DNA of 28,326 nt from JBLNCE01 sp050260415. Lineage in GTDB: Bacteria; Bacillota; UBA4882; JAAYXC01. Below, piece by piece: positions 15,424 to 22,763 of this stretch; within the stretch, counting starts at the first letter, position 1, and each line of letters opens with the position of its first letter. The translations under genes were made by a program, and so were the position numbers. The notes under the pieces were generated by a model, which had not been told where the DNA came from, did not search any database, and worked only from the letters and a program-made list of their open reading frames with translations. The stretch spans positions 1-28,326 of the forward strand of contig JBLNCE010000115.1 in the NCBI GenBank assembly GCA_050260415.1. Reading direction: 5' to 3'.

Positions 15424-15499
15424 CAGGATCCCTCCATAGTTTTCGGCGCGGGAAAATCGCTGCTGGAAACTGAACGGGCGGCAAGGAGGTTGCCATGCA

Positions 15500-16192
15500 T
15501 TAGCGCCCGTGCAACCGCCTGGCGTTGGCCAGGATCTCCGCGTTGTAAGCCAGCGCGTCCGGTTGTTGACTCAGATTACGGCCATGCCAACGGTACTTGA
15601 TCAAGGGCAGAGGCACGTGCGCAAACTCGAAATAGCGGGCGAAGCGAAGCCAGAGGTCGTAGTCGTGCGCTTGCCGATAGGCTTCGTTGAAGAGCCCCAC
15701 CTGCCTCAGGGCCGACCGGAGCATGAGGACGGTGGAGCCATTGATGCAGCAACCCTGAAAAAGGGCATTGACCGCGGCTTGCCGGGTGGGAAAGCTGGGG
15801 GAACCAAGCTGGGCCGTTATCTGTCCCGCGGCGTTGATTACGTACCAGTCGGTATAGCAGAGGCCGGCCTTTGGCCGGCGCAGCATGGCTTTCACCTGCA
15901 GTTCCAGCTTGTTTGGGAGGAATACGTCGTCCGCGCTGAGCCAAGCGATGTATTTGCTCCAGGCATGCTCGATGCCCAGATTCAACGCGCTTGCCGTACC
16001 GCCGTTCGACTTGGTGACAAGCCTGATACGGGTGCCGAACTTGGCCAACCTGGCGGCGGTTCCGTCCGTGGAACCATCGTTGACCACGATTACCTCATGA
16101 TCCCTCAGCGTTTGGTGGAGAGCGCTCGCGACGGCTTCTTCAACATATTCCTCCTGGTTGTAAACGGGGATTACCACACTCACCAAAGGCAC
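15500..16192 (-). CDS. Glycosyltransferase family 2
   Basis: This is a compact GT-A enzyme of 230 residues. Motifs: VSVVIPVYNQEEYV at the start, VVNDGSTDGTAARL (about residues 36-49), SADDVFLPNKLELQV with the metal-binding DxD-like pair, CYTDWYVIN, and the acceptor/catalytic segment AHDYDLWLRFARYFEF. The GTG at 16192 has a GGAGGG ribosome site lying inside the end of the nucleotidyltransferase gene. No membrane helix is seen, so it is probably a cytoplasmic enzyme acting at the membrane face. Confidence 0.9.
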   Translation of the reverse strand: MPLVSVVIPVYNQEEYVEEAVASALHQTLRDHEVIVVNDGSTDGTAARLAKFGTRIRLVTKSNGGTASALNLGIEHAWSKYIAWLSADDVFLPNKLELQVKAMLRRPKAGLCYTDWYVINAAGQITAQLGSPSFPTRQAAVNALFQGCCINGSTVLMLRSALRQVGLFNEAYRQAHDYDLWLRFARYFEFAHVPLPLIKYRWHGRNLSQQPDALAYNAEILANARRLHGR

Positions 16193-16194
16193 TC

Positions 16195-16914
16195 TTAACC
16201 CTCCAATGCGTTCTCTTTGCCGCCGCCGGCGCGGACGAAATCGGGTGGATTCTGGTTGACGGCCTTATATACTTCGGGCAGGCCGATGTCGCGCCAGTAG
16301 GCGCCTGTCACAAAGACGGCCACGGGGTGGCCATCACCGAGCAGCCTACCGATCAAAGCGGGCATCTCCACCCGTCCTCCTGGACAAAGCTCCTGGACTC
16401 TGGGACTCAGAACATAGGCTCCGATGCCGACCAGACTGCTCCAGGTGGGCTTCTCCTCCCATGCCACCAGTTTGTCGCCCTCGGTCCGCAGGCAGCCGAA
16501 GTCCAACTGGAGTTCGTATGTGCAAGCAGCGACCGTGGCGACCGCGCCGCCGTCCAGGTGCGCTTGATAGAGATCCCCAAAGGGCAGATCGGTGAGGATA
16601 TCCCCATTGACCACTAAAAAAGGCTCCGTCTGGGTTGCCAGGAGGGTAATCGGTCCCGCCGTGCCCAAGGGCTCCTTCTCGGTCAGATAGGACAGACTCA
16701 TGCCGAAGCGACGTCCGTCGCCCAGGTATGTCTGGATCAGATCGCCGAGGTAACCGAGGGCGATCGTGGCGTGGTCGACGCCGCCCAGGCGCAACCGCTC
16801 AAGGAGAACGGCCAGTACCGGACGGTCGCCGATGGGCAGCAGCGGCTTTGGCAATACGCGCGTATATGGCGCCAGGCGCAGTCCTCTTCCTCCGGCCAGT
16901 ACTAGAGCGTGCAT
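16195..16914 (-). CDS. Sugar-1-phosphate nucleotidyltransferase
   Basis: This enzyme makes a nucleotide-activated sugar from a sugar-1-phosphate and NTP. The 239-residue protein has the N-terminal signature LAGGRGLRLAPYTRVLPKPLLPIGDRPVL (split here: LAGGRGLRLAPYT, LPKPLLPIGD), GTAGPITLL, and the metal-binding VNGDILTDLPFG. The lack of a C-terminal beta-helix and the size resemble HddC/RmlA-short forms. The ATG at 16914 follows GAGGTG. It sits between a dehydratase and a GT2 gene, so it likely activates the sugar that this cluster modifies. Confidence 0.88.
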   Translation of the reverse strand: MHALVLAGGRGLRLAPYTRVLPKPLLPIGDRPVLAVLLERLRLGGVDHATIALGYLGDLIQTYLGDGRRFGMSLSYLTEKEPLGTAGPITLLATQTEPFLVVNGDILTDLPFGDLYQAHLDGGAVATVAACTYELQLDFGCLRTEGDKLVAWEEKPTWSSLVGIGAYVLSPRVQELCPGGRVEMPALIGRLLGDGHPVAVFVTGAYWRDIGLPEVYKAVNQNPPDFVRAGGGKENALEG

Positions 16915-17003
16915 TGATGTTCACACCTCTTCCATATCTCCGCTTCAAAACCCACCTATACGGCGCCCAGGAACGGCATGACGACTGGTTACGAAGCAGA
17001 CTT

Positions 17004-18026
17004 CTATATGCGATAACTCACACCGCCCGGACCTTGTTCGGCCAGCCAATCAGCGGTAAGCCGCAATCCCGCGCCCAGATCAACCCGCGGCTCCCAGCCG
17101 AGAAGCTTTCTGGCTTTGGCGGTGCCGGCCAGCAGACGTGTGACTTCACTTTTCCCGGGCCGGATCCGTTCCCCATCCACGCTCAGTTTCGGTTCTCGCG
17201 CGAGGATCCCGCCCGCCAGCGCGACCAGTTCTTCAATGGAGATGTCCTGCCCCGTGCCGAGGTTGATCACCTCGCCGACCGCGAGCGGACAACCACCCGC
17301 CGCCAGGTAGCCTGCCACGCTGTCCGTCACGAACAGGAAATCCCGCCGTGGCGTCACGTTTCCCAAGCGAACCTCGTCGCCGGCGAGGAGCTGGCCCAGG
17401 ATCTGCGGGATGACCGCCCGCGGTGATTGCCGGGGACCGTATGTGTTGAAAGGCCTTACGATCGTTACCGGCATGCCGAAGGACCGCCAGTAACTCTCCC
17501 CGAGTTTATCCGCGCCGATCTTGGTGGCGGCGTAGGGCGATTGCGCCTGCAACGGATGGGTTTCATCCATCGGCACGTAGAGGGCGCTGCCGTATACCTC
17601 GCTCGAGGAGGTCAAGACACAGCGGCCGACTTCCTGGCGACGGCAGGCCTCGAGCACGTGATAAGTCCCGCGTAGATTGGTTTCCAGATATGCGCCGGGA
17701 TTCTCATATGAATACGGGATGGAGATCAAGGCGCCAAGATGAAACACGGCCTCGCAGCCGCTTACCGCCCGCTCCACGGCCGCTTGATCGCGCAAGTCGC
17801 CCGCGGCAATCTCGATCTCCGCGCCGACGGCCCGCTCAACCTCGGCCAGATGCCCCAGGCGCAGCCCGGAAGAATACCTTATAAAAGCCTTCACACGCGC
17901 GCCGGCTCTTACCAGCGCCTCCACGAGATGACTGCCCACAAAACCCGCGGCTCCCGTAACAAGGACGCGTTTACCGATCCAGGCATGCCCGGCGGCTTCG
18001 GCGAAGCCGCCGGCGGCTTCCGGCAT
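17004..18026 (-). CDS. NAD-dependent nucleotide-sugar 4,6-dehydratase/epimerase (LegB-like SDR)
   Basis: An extended short-chain dehydrogenase. It has the NAD-binding VLVTGAAGFVGSHLVEAL, the catalytic SSSEVYG and YAATK (Tyr-x-x-x-Lys), and FNTYGPRQSPRAVIPQI. The stretch GALISIPYSYENPGAYLETN is very like LegB-type UDP-GlcNAc 4,6-dehydratases. The start is uncertain: the ATG at 18026 has no clear ribosome site and adds 16 Ala/Gly-rich residues encoded by a palindrome (17991-18011). The open frame upstream of 18026 belongs to the divergent gene's antisense and is discarded. With this start it has 340 residues. It lies only 27 bases from the divergent plus-strand glycosyltransferase. Confidence 0.87.
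   Translation of the reverse strand: MPEAAGGFAEAAGHAWIGKRVLVTGAAGFVGSHLVEALVRAGARVKAFIRYSSGLRLGHLAEVERAVGAEIEIAAGDLRDQAAVERAVSGCEAVFHLGALISIPYSYENPGAYLETNLRGTYHVLEACRRQEVGRCVLTSSSEVYGSALYVPMDETHPLQAQSPYAATKIGADKLGESYWRSFGMPVTIVRPFNTYGPRQSPRAVIPQILGQLLAGDEVRLGNVTPRRDFLFVTDSVAGYLAAGGCPLAVGEVINLGTGQDISIEELVALAGGILAREPKLSVDGERIRPGKSEVTRLLAGTAKARKLLGWEPRVDLGAGLRLTADWLAEQGPGGVSYRI
17991..18011. repeat. GC-rich palindrome at the divergent gene pair
   Basis: A perfect 9-base inverted repeat (GGCGGCTTC and its complement) with a 3-base loop, followed at 18012-18020 by a third copy of the left arm. It falls in the first codons assigned to the LegB-like gene and 43 bases before the divergent ATG. It could be a DNA-binding site, an RNA hairpin, or simply repeated Ala/Gly codons. 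Confidence 0.6.
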
Positions 18027-18053
18027 ATACTGCAGCGATGAGGAGGAACCATC

Positions 18054-19049
18054 ATGCGCATCGTCTTTCCCATGCATTCCCTGGAACGCGGCGGCGGTTG
18101 CCGTGTCGTGGTGGAGGCCGCCAATGGCCTGGCCGCGCGGGGACATCACGTGCTCGTCGCCATTCCCCAAGGCGCGCCAATCTGCTGGCCCCTTCACGCC
18201 GAAGTCCACCGCGTGCCCCGATTGGCCGCGGAGTTCATCCCGCGGGCCGATGTTGTCCTGCCTACCTTCTACACCACCGTCCCGGTGGCGATAGCCACCA
18301 GAAGACCGCTTATCAGACTCTGTCTCGGTTTCGAGCCGATGTGGGTCCCCGATCCACAGACCGCGCTCGCCAGCTATCGTGTGGCACGGCCGATCATCAC
18401 CATCTCCGCTTGGCTGCAGGAGATCTTGTTGACCCGTGTCGGCAGGCGAAGCCACCAGGTCCACCCGGGGGTCGACCGCGCCGCTTTCTACCCGCGCGGC
18501 AATAAGGGACAATACGGGCATCCGACCATCGCTTTCTTGCTTCGTGGACCTGGGTACACCTGGAAAGGCACCTCTGTCTTCATCCAGGCCATGTCCCTCG
18601 TTTATCAACAAAGACCCGGCATCAAGCTGCTGATTGTGGCGAACGACGAGGCCGGCGCCCTTGACGTACCGGTGCCGCACCTCATGCTCCGGGCGCCCGG
18701 TGACGACGAGTACGCGAAGATCCTCAGCGCGGCCGACATCTTTGTTTTCGCTTCGCTCTTTGAAGGATTCGGCCTTCCACCGTTGGAGGCGATGTCTTGC
18801 GGCACCGCCGTGGTCTGCACGGATAGCGGCGGGATCCGCGAGTATGCTCAACACGGTCTGAACTGCCTCCTTGTTCCGCCGGGACAGGTTGATCCTCTAG
18901 CCAATGCGGTTCTGCGACTCATCGACGACCAGCCGCTGCGTGAGGCGCTCGGCGCCAACGGCGTCTTGACCGCCGCGACCTGGTCCTGGCACCGCTTCTA
19001 CGATGAGATGCATCATCTCGTCACCGGATTGTCAGGCGCAAGGTCATAG
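18054..19049 (+). CDS. Glycosyltransferase family 4
   Basis: A GT-B enzyme of 331 residues. It starts MRIVFPMHSLERGGG (acceptor-domain loop with glycines) and carries ITISAWLQEILL, HPGVDRAAFYP (about residues 140-150), and the donor motif EGFGLPPLEAMSCGTAVVCTDSGG with the E-x7-E spacing. The ATG follows GAGGAGGAACC, a strong ribosome site. It is the only plus-strand gene in a 10-kb run of minus-strand glycan genes, flanked by a divergent and a convergent neighbour; its stop overlaps the convergent gene by 6 bases. It probably joins the same pathway but must be transcribed from a promoter inside or next to the LegB-like gene. Confidence 0.9.
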   Translation: MRIVFPMHSLERGGGCRVVVEAANGLAARGHHVLVAIPQGAPICWPLHAEVHRVPRLAAEFIPRADVVLPTFYTTVPVAIATRRPLIRLCLGFEPMWVPDPQTALASYRVARPIITISAWLQEILLTRVGRRSHQVHPGVDRAAFYPRGNKGQYGHPTIAFLLRGPGYTWKGTSVFIQAMSLVYQQRPGIKLLIVANDEAGALDVPVPHLMLRAPGDDEYAKILSAADIFVFASLFEGFGLPPLEAMSCGTAVVCTDSGGIREYAQHGLNCLLVPPGQVDPLANAVLRLIDDQPLREALGANGVLTAATWSWHRFYDEMHHLVTGLSGARS

Positions 19050-19958
19050 ACCGTAGACCTGTCTCAACCAGGCCAGGGTGCATGGGACGCCTTCCTCCAG
19101 CGGCACGCGGGGATTGTGTCCCAACTCCTTCCTGGCCAGTTCGATCTGGGGTCGCTTGTTGACAACGTTATGCCGATCCTCCGGCAGGTACTGAACCAGC
19201 GTGGGGTCCGCGCCGGTCAGCGCGAGGATTAGATCGCTCAATTCCTTGACGCTCCGGTACTCCACGCCGCCGAGGTTGTAGACGCGCCCCGGCCGGAAAT
19301 ACTCGCAGACATTGGCCATTGTCCCGATCAGATCGTCGATGTACATGAAGACCCGGTGATACCCTTCGTAGACTTGGTAAGGCAGACCGCGCAGCGCCCG
19401 GTAACAGAAGAGACAAACCACACTGCGATATGGATGGTAGAACTCCCCGGGACCGTAGGCGTTGAAAAGCCGCAGACGCACGACCGGCACGTCGTAACGG
19501 GCGGCGAAATTGACGATCTGCAATTCGTTGACCCATTTTGTCAAGGCGTAGTCATTAGGTTGCAGGAGTTGCCGCCGGAGGGGGAGATCCTCGTCGAGAG
19601 ATTCCTCGTTTGTCTCGCCATACACCTCGGAAGAACTGGCGAAGACCAGTTTGAACCCGACCCGGCGCTGCCATTCCAAGATATTGCGGGTGCCAAGGAC
19701 ATTGCTCCGCCACAATTGCTCATAGTACTCTTCACCGTTCAGGCGGCCGAACTCGGCGGCCAGGTGATAGACGAAATCAAATTGCCCGGCAAAAACCCGT
19801 TCGAGCTGGCGGAACTCGCTGACATCCGCGCGAAAATATCTGTCCGCATCGGAGTGCATCAGATCCAGCCGCCAGACCTCATGACCCCGCCGCTCCAAAG
19901 CCAATGTCAACGGCCGGCCCAGTGTCCCTTGGCTGCCGGTTACCAGAATTCTAGCCAA
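19044..19958 (-). CDS. NAD-dependent epimerase/dehydratase (extended SDR)
   Basis: A nucleotide-sugar-modifying SDR with RILVTGSQGTLGRPL at the N-terminus, the catalytic Ser in ASSSEVYGET, the YALTK motif and RLFNAYGPGEFYHPYRS. I choose the TTG at 19958 (MARILVTGS), with AAAGGGG nine bases upstream; it overlaps the dehydrogenase stop by 8 bases. That yields 304 residues. A TTG at 19979 would add seven residues made of the ribosome site. The substrate is not evident; UDP- or GDP-sugars are possible. It overlaps the convergent GT4 gene at its end. Confidence 0.88.
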   Translation of the reverse strand: MARILVTGSQGTLGRPLTLALERRGHEVWRLDLMHSDADRYFRADVSEFRQLERVFAGQFDFVYHLAAEFGRLNGEEYYEQLWRSNVLGTRNILEWQRRVGFKLVFASSSEVYGETNEESLDEDLPLRRQLLQPNDYALTKWVNELQIVNFAARYDVPVVRLRLFNAYGPGEFYHPYRSVVCLFCYRALRGLPYQVYEGYHRVFMYIDDLIGTMANVCEYFRPGRVYNLGGVEYRSVKELSDLILALTGADPTLVQYLPEDRHNVVNKRPQIELARKELGHNPRVPLEEGVPCTLAWLRQVYGL

Positions 19959-20988
19959 TCCCCACCACCCCTTTACCAACCTTGCCCCAGCTCACCACGA
20001 TATCCACTTCCTGCCCCGGGCGCCACGGATTGAACCCTGCCAACGCCAGTTCGTCCGCGGTGTAAAGCGGATCCTCGACCCAGACCTCGCAGCCCGCGGC
20101 TCGCAAACGTTCCACCAACTCCACGGCGCGGCTGTGCTCCAGATCACGCCAGCCCGGCTTGAAAGTAATTCCGCGCACCAATACCCGCGGCGCCTTTGCC
20201 GCCCGGAAAAGCCAGTTGCGGTATTCCTCGTCGACCGCCATGGCATCGGCCAACAAACGGCAACCGGTGGTCTCGTAGAGAAATCGAATATCCTTGGGCA
20301 GACACTCGCCGCCAATCCCGTATTCCGCCTTTAGCAACCGCACGTTACCCTTGGTGGAAACCATCTCCCTCAGCTCTTCAAAGCATAGACCCGCCTCATG
20401 GCAATAGAGCGCCAGCGCCTCGGCGCAAGCCACCTCCATGTACCGCAACGCATTTTCCACCACTTTCGTCAGTTCGACAAGGCGCACGTCGCTGCCTACC
20501 TTGACTTCAGGCACGAGTTGACGGTAAAAGGCCAAGCCATGCTCGATGCATGCGGGCGTGATCCCGCCCAGCACGCGCGTCTGCCCAAAGATGCTCTTGT
20601 CATCGCCGAAGAGAATCCTATGCGGACTATGCACGAGGTAGATGTCTCTTCCCGGAACGAAACCGCGATTGCTGAAGGTGGAAGCCAAACGCGCCATGGT
20701 GCCGGGGATTAACGTGGATTCGATCGAGATCAAGCCTCCTGGGGCCGGCTCAACCATGCCGGCGACGGCCATGACTCTCTCCATGCGCGGGCCGGTCGAG
20801 ATGGCGACCAGGTAGACGTCGCGCCCGGTGGCTTCCTCGTACTTTGTGGTCGCGGCCAGGCCTTCGGCCCGCAAGATGTCAACCCTTTCCGAATCCAGGT
20901 CGACGCCCATTGTCTCAGGAAAACGTGGCTCAAGCTCGCGCAGGATCTGGCCGCCTATCCGGCCGAGGCCTATTACAGCGATGCGCAC
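19951..20988 (-). CDS. Nucleotide-sugar (UDP-sugar 6-) dehydrogenase, short form
   Basis: A UDP-glucose/GDP-mannose dehydrogenase family enzyme that would oxidise a sugar nucleotide to a uronic acid. It has the NAD motif IGLGRIGGQIL, the central ELTKVVENALRYMEVA helix, the catalytic Cys229 in GIGGECLPKDI, and the C-terminal GITFKPGWRDLEHS with DPLY. At 345 residues it is shorter than the usual 400-450; connecting regions are trimmed, yet all key motifs remain. The GTG at 20988 follows AAAGGTGG. It is the first gene of the minus-strand glycan run, downstream of the two small RNA genes. WecC-like or Ugd-like activity cannot be separated by eye. Confidence 0.86.
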   Translation of the reverse strand: MRIAVIGLGRIGGQILRELEPRFPETMGVDLDSERVDILRAEGLAATTKYEEATGRDVYLVAISTGPRMERVMAVAGMVEPAPGGLISIESTLIPGTMARLASTFSNRGFVPGRDIYLVHSPHRILFGDDKSIFGQTRVLGGITPACIEHGLAFYRQLVPEVKVGSDVRLVELTKVVENALRYMEVACAEALALYCHEAGLCFEELREMVSTKGNVRLLKAEYGIGGECLPKDIRFLYETTGCRLLADAMAVDEEYRNWLFRAAKAPRVLVRGITFKPGWRDLEHSRAVELVERLRAAGCEVWVEDPLYTADELALAGFNPWRPGQEVDIVVSWGKVGKGVVGIG

Positions 20989-21382
20989 GGATAACCACCT
21001 TTCAACAACCGAGATTTGAGCAACGAATCCCAGACATGCGGCAGTAAAGGCAGATTCGCCCGGATAAAAAGGGCGTGGCGCTGTGCGCGCGAGCGCTCAG
21101 GCCATGCGGTTGCGTGCCGCCGCTGAGGATCGCTTACATTTTATGTCCCAGGGTGGAACCGGCGTAACGGGTCGTTTGTCTGAAAGATCATGAACTTCGG
21201 CGGGTGGAAGCGGGGATGAGGGCTGAAACCGCATCGTGACTCAGCCCGAGGCAGTCGACCGTCCGATAGACGACTTTTTTGTCGCGGCGAACCGAGCATG
21301 GATGACAATATATTTATTTTTCAGTAATATTTGATTATTGTTTTAAAGCCACGAACTACCCGCGAACTCCGCGCCGGCGCAT
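20989..21382. other. Long leader/intergenic region upstream of the glycan genes
   Basis: No gene is seen. The region holds an AT-rich island (about 21305-21350) in otherwise GC-rich DNA and a 7-base inverted repeat (21220-21226 with 21241-21247) with a 14-base loop. On the plus strand ATGACA-17-TAATAT around 21312-21340 would be a promoter reading into the small RNA genes from the antisense side; on the minus strand I see no convincing promoter for the dehydrogenase gene, although the AT-rich island is the likeliest place. Confidence 0.45.
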
Positions 21383-21407
21383 AAAAAAAGGCCACCCTTT
21401 CGGGTGG
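21383..21407 (-). terminator. Intrinsic terminator of small RNA copy A
   Basis: On the minus strand CCACCC, a GAAA tetraloop, GGGTGG, then CC and seven T (21383-21389). It is a textbook intrinsic terminator and fixes the direction of copy A. Confidence 0.92.
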
Positions 21408-21563
21408 TAAACAAAACCCTAGGAATGAATCGAGAAGGAGACCGTTCTGTCTTGACTGCCGGCGTGGCCAAAGACAGGCGAGCACTTACATATCCGCCGG
21501 CGCCAGCGTTTCGTAGGTGCTCTAGTCCCCCAGCCGGACACAGCCCGTCCAGCCAGGTTTCTG
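21383..21563 (-). ncRNA. Candidate small structured RNA, copy A
   Basis: A stand-alone RNA of about 180 bases on the minus strand. Its conserved core (21454-21563) aligns almost without gaps to copy B, 400 bases away. Shared runs include AGAGCACCT, ACGCTGGCGCCGG, GTGCTCGCCTGTC and GCCGGCAG. The core folds as a three-way junction: P1 GGCUG/CAGUC, P2 with GAGCAC/GUGCUC (21517-21522 with 21480-21485) and an inner CGCUG/CGGCG hairpin, and P3 UGGC/GCCG (21460-21470). A pyrimidine-rich single-stranded tail (GGUCUCCUUCUCG) follows, then a terminator. No open frame with a ribosome site is seen. I do not recognise it as a known family. Confidence 0.75.
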
Positions 21564-21569
21564 GACCAT

Positions 21570-21598
21570 ATGTTACCATCTTGTCCTGGAACCTTCAA
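21570..21598 (-). promoter_or_regulatory. Promoter of small RNA copy A
   Basis: Minus-strand -35 TTGAAG (21593-21598), exactly 17 bases, and -10 TAACAT (21570-21575). The predicted start near 21563 coincides with the first base of the region conserved with copy B, which supports it despite the weaker -10. Confidence 0.7.
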
Positions 21599-21740
21599 GA
21601 ACCATTATCGAACAACCTGCGTTATTGTTGGCGTTATAACATCCGCATACGCCTTCTAGCTCTCTCTAGTATAGAATTTCATGTTCTACGCGGACAACCA
21701 GGATTCGACGCAGTCAGATCCGCAAAGAGACCTGGCGGGG

Positions 21741-21779
21741 AAAAGACTCAAGGCCGCCCATACTGGACGGCCTTGAGTC
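21741..21779 (-). terminator. Intrinsic terminator of small RNA copy B
   Basis: A perfect 12-base stem (21745-21756 with 21768-21779; GACTCAAGGCCG and its complement) with an 11-base loop, followed on the minus strand by TTTT. The T-run is short but the stem is very stable. Confidence 0.85.
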
Positions 21780-21962
21780 GAACAGGGTTGCGAACCACAA
21801 GAATGGAGGCCAAAACATGATGCATTCGGATGAAAACCACTTGCTCCCGTCCCGGCTGCCGGCATTGCCGTGGACAGGCGAGCACCGCGTGACCACCGGC
21901 GCCAGCGTCTTCGAGGTGCTCTGCCCCCCAGCCGATGCGCGTCCCGTCCGACCGGGGTTCTG
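21741..21962 (-). ncRNA. Candidate small structured RNA, copy B
   Basis: A paralogue of copy A, about 220 bases. Its core (21854-21962) has the same fold with substitutions that keep pairing: P1 ends in C where A has U (G-C versus G-U); P3 closes C-G where A has U-G (21860-21870); the inner hairpin has G-U where A has G-C; and the lower P2 pairs GGGC with GUCC where A has GGAC with GUCU. The tail contains GGCCUCCAUUC, again an exposed CCUCC-like stretch that could pair with ribosome-binding sites. It ends in a strong terminator and has its own promoter, so it is a separate transcription unit rather than a leader of a nearby gene. Confidence 0.78.
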
Positions 21963-21967
21963 AGATA

Positions 21968-21996
21968 ATCATAGCATCAGCGTTGCTTTCCGTCAA
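21968..21996 (-). promoter_or_regulatory. Sigma-A promoter of small RNA copy B
   Basis: Minus-strand -35 TTGACG (21991-21996), 17 bases, -10 TATGAT (21968-21973): five of six matches in each box. The start falls near 21962, at the first conserved base of the RNA core. Confidence 0.87.
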
Positions 21997-22032
21997 AGAT
22001 CTCCTTGACGAGAAGAAGAACCATTTTCCGGC

Positions 22033-22051
22033 AAAAAACGTATTAACACGT
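22033..22051 (-). terminator. Weak possible terminator after the secreted-protein gene
   Basis: On the minus strand a 4-base ACGT/ACGT stem with a 6-base loop runs into six T. The stem is short, so efficiency is doubtful, but it lies between the stop at 22102 and the copy B promoter. Confidence 0.3.
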
Positions 22052-22101
22052 CCATACTTCTCCCATGCTATGAAATATCCCCCGTTTGACGGCGCAACAT
22101 G

Positions 22102-22584
22102 CTATAGCTCCGAGGAGAAAGCCGCGGCCGCCTGTTTGGCCGCATATGCCAAGCGCAATAAACCGGCTTGCTTGCCGCCGTATAACAAGACTGTTCTTGT
22201 CGCTTGCGTTTCCCATGCCGAAATGAGTATATCATCCCAACCTGCATCGATGCCAGGCTTGCCGTATTTCATCGATAAAAGCTCTCTGAGAAAATAGTAG
22301 GTGGTGATGCAATCGGCGGGTTCGAGAAAGATGTTGTATGAAGCAGCGTTCAACTTGCCATCGGTGAAACTGTAGACGAGATCCGCGGCAAGACCCACCA
22401 CCTTGGCCTTGTAAAGGAGGCTATCATCGGTCTCGCTGGCGAGTTCGCTTTCCTCAACGCTCTTGACCTCTTCGATGCCCATACCCCAGACAGTCTGTCG
22501 GAATGTACGGGATGGTTCGTCCTCAGCGAAGACCACCGCCGCAAGCAACATACTCGTGATCAAGACGGCGAGCGCGCGTTTCAT
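22102..22584 (-). CDS. Secreted protein of unknown function
   Basis: This 160-residue product begins with a clear signal peptide (MKRALAVLITSMLLAAVVFA, cleavage after VFA). The mature part has FRQTVWGMGIEEVKSVE, then LLYKAKVVGLAADLVYSFTDGKLNAASYNI, a pattern of a small secreted or periplasmic domain in which a conserved WG precedes a helix and beta strands. I cannot name the family. The ATG at 22584 is chosen because GGAGGGGGG lies about 7 bases upstream; the frame runs 10 codons further. There is no lipobox Cys. It is monocistronic, upstream of the small RNA pair, and divergent from the hydrolase gene. Confidence 0.82.
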   Translation of the reverse strand: MKRALAVLITSMLLAAVVFAEDEPSRTFRQTVWGMGIEEVKSVEESELASETDDSLLYKAKVVGLAADLVYSFTDGKLNAASYNIFLEPADCITTYYFLRELLSMKYGKPGIDAGWDDILISAWETQATRTVLLYGGKQAGLLRLAYAAKQAAAAFSSEL

Positions 22585-22763
22585 AATAGACCCCCCTCCG
22601 AGGTTTTCCTGCATAACAACATTATTGCCATATTAGGAATAAAGAATAACAGGGGTAAGAAATATCGTTTTCATTAGTCTCGCAAAGCTTTTCACACCGA
22701 TTCTCGAGAAAGGATCTCCACGCACCCTCCCGAATAAATCTATCTGAAGGTGGCGAACAGCTC

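Noticed and set aside
18027..18854. N-terminal extension of the LegB-like dehydratase (616 residues in total)
   Set aside because: The extra part is antisense to the GT4 gene, which has a strong ribosome site and intact motifs.
21312..21340. Plus-strand promoter ATGACA-17-TAATAT antisense to the small RNAs
   Set aside because: It lies in an AT-rich island where such matches arise by chance; kept only as a note.
21454..21962. Cyclic-di-GMP or cyclic-di-AMP riboswitch upstream of the glycan genes
   Set aside because: The conserved bases of those classes are not found, and each RNA ends in a terminator far from any start codon, with a second promoter between the copies.
21343..21996. Two small minus-strand open frames over the RNA copies sharing a GxEHLxxAGAGG stretch
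   Set aside because: Their similarity is explained by the RNA core; they lack ribosome sites and the differences are at RNA pairs, not at third codon positions.
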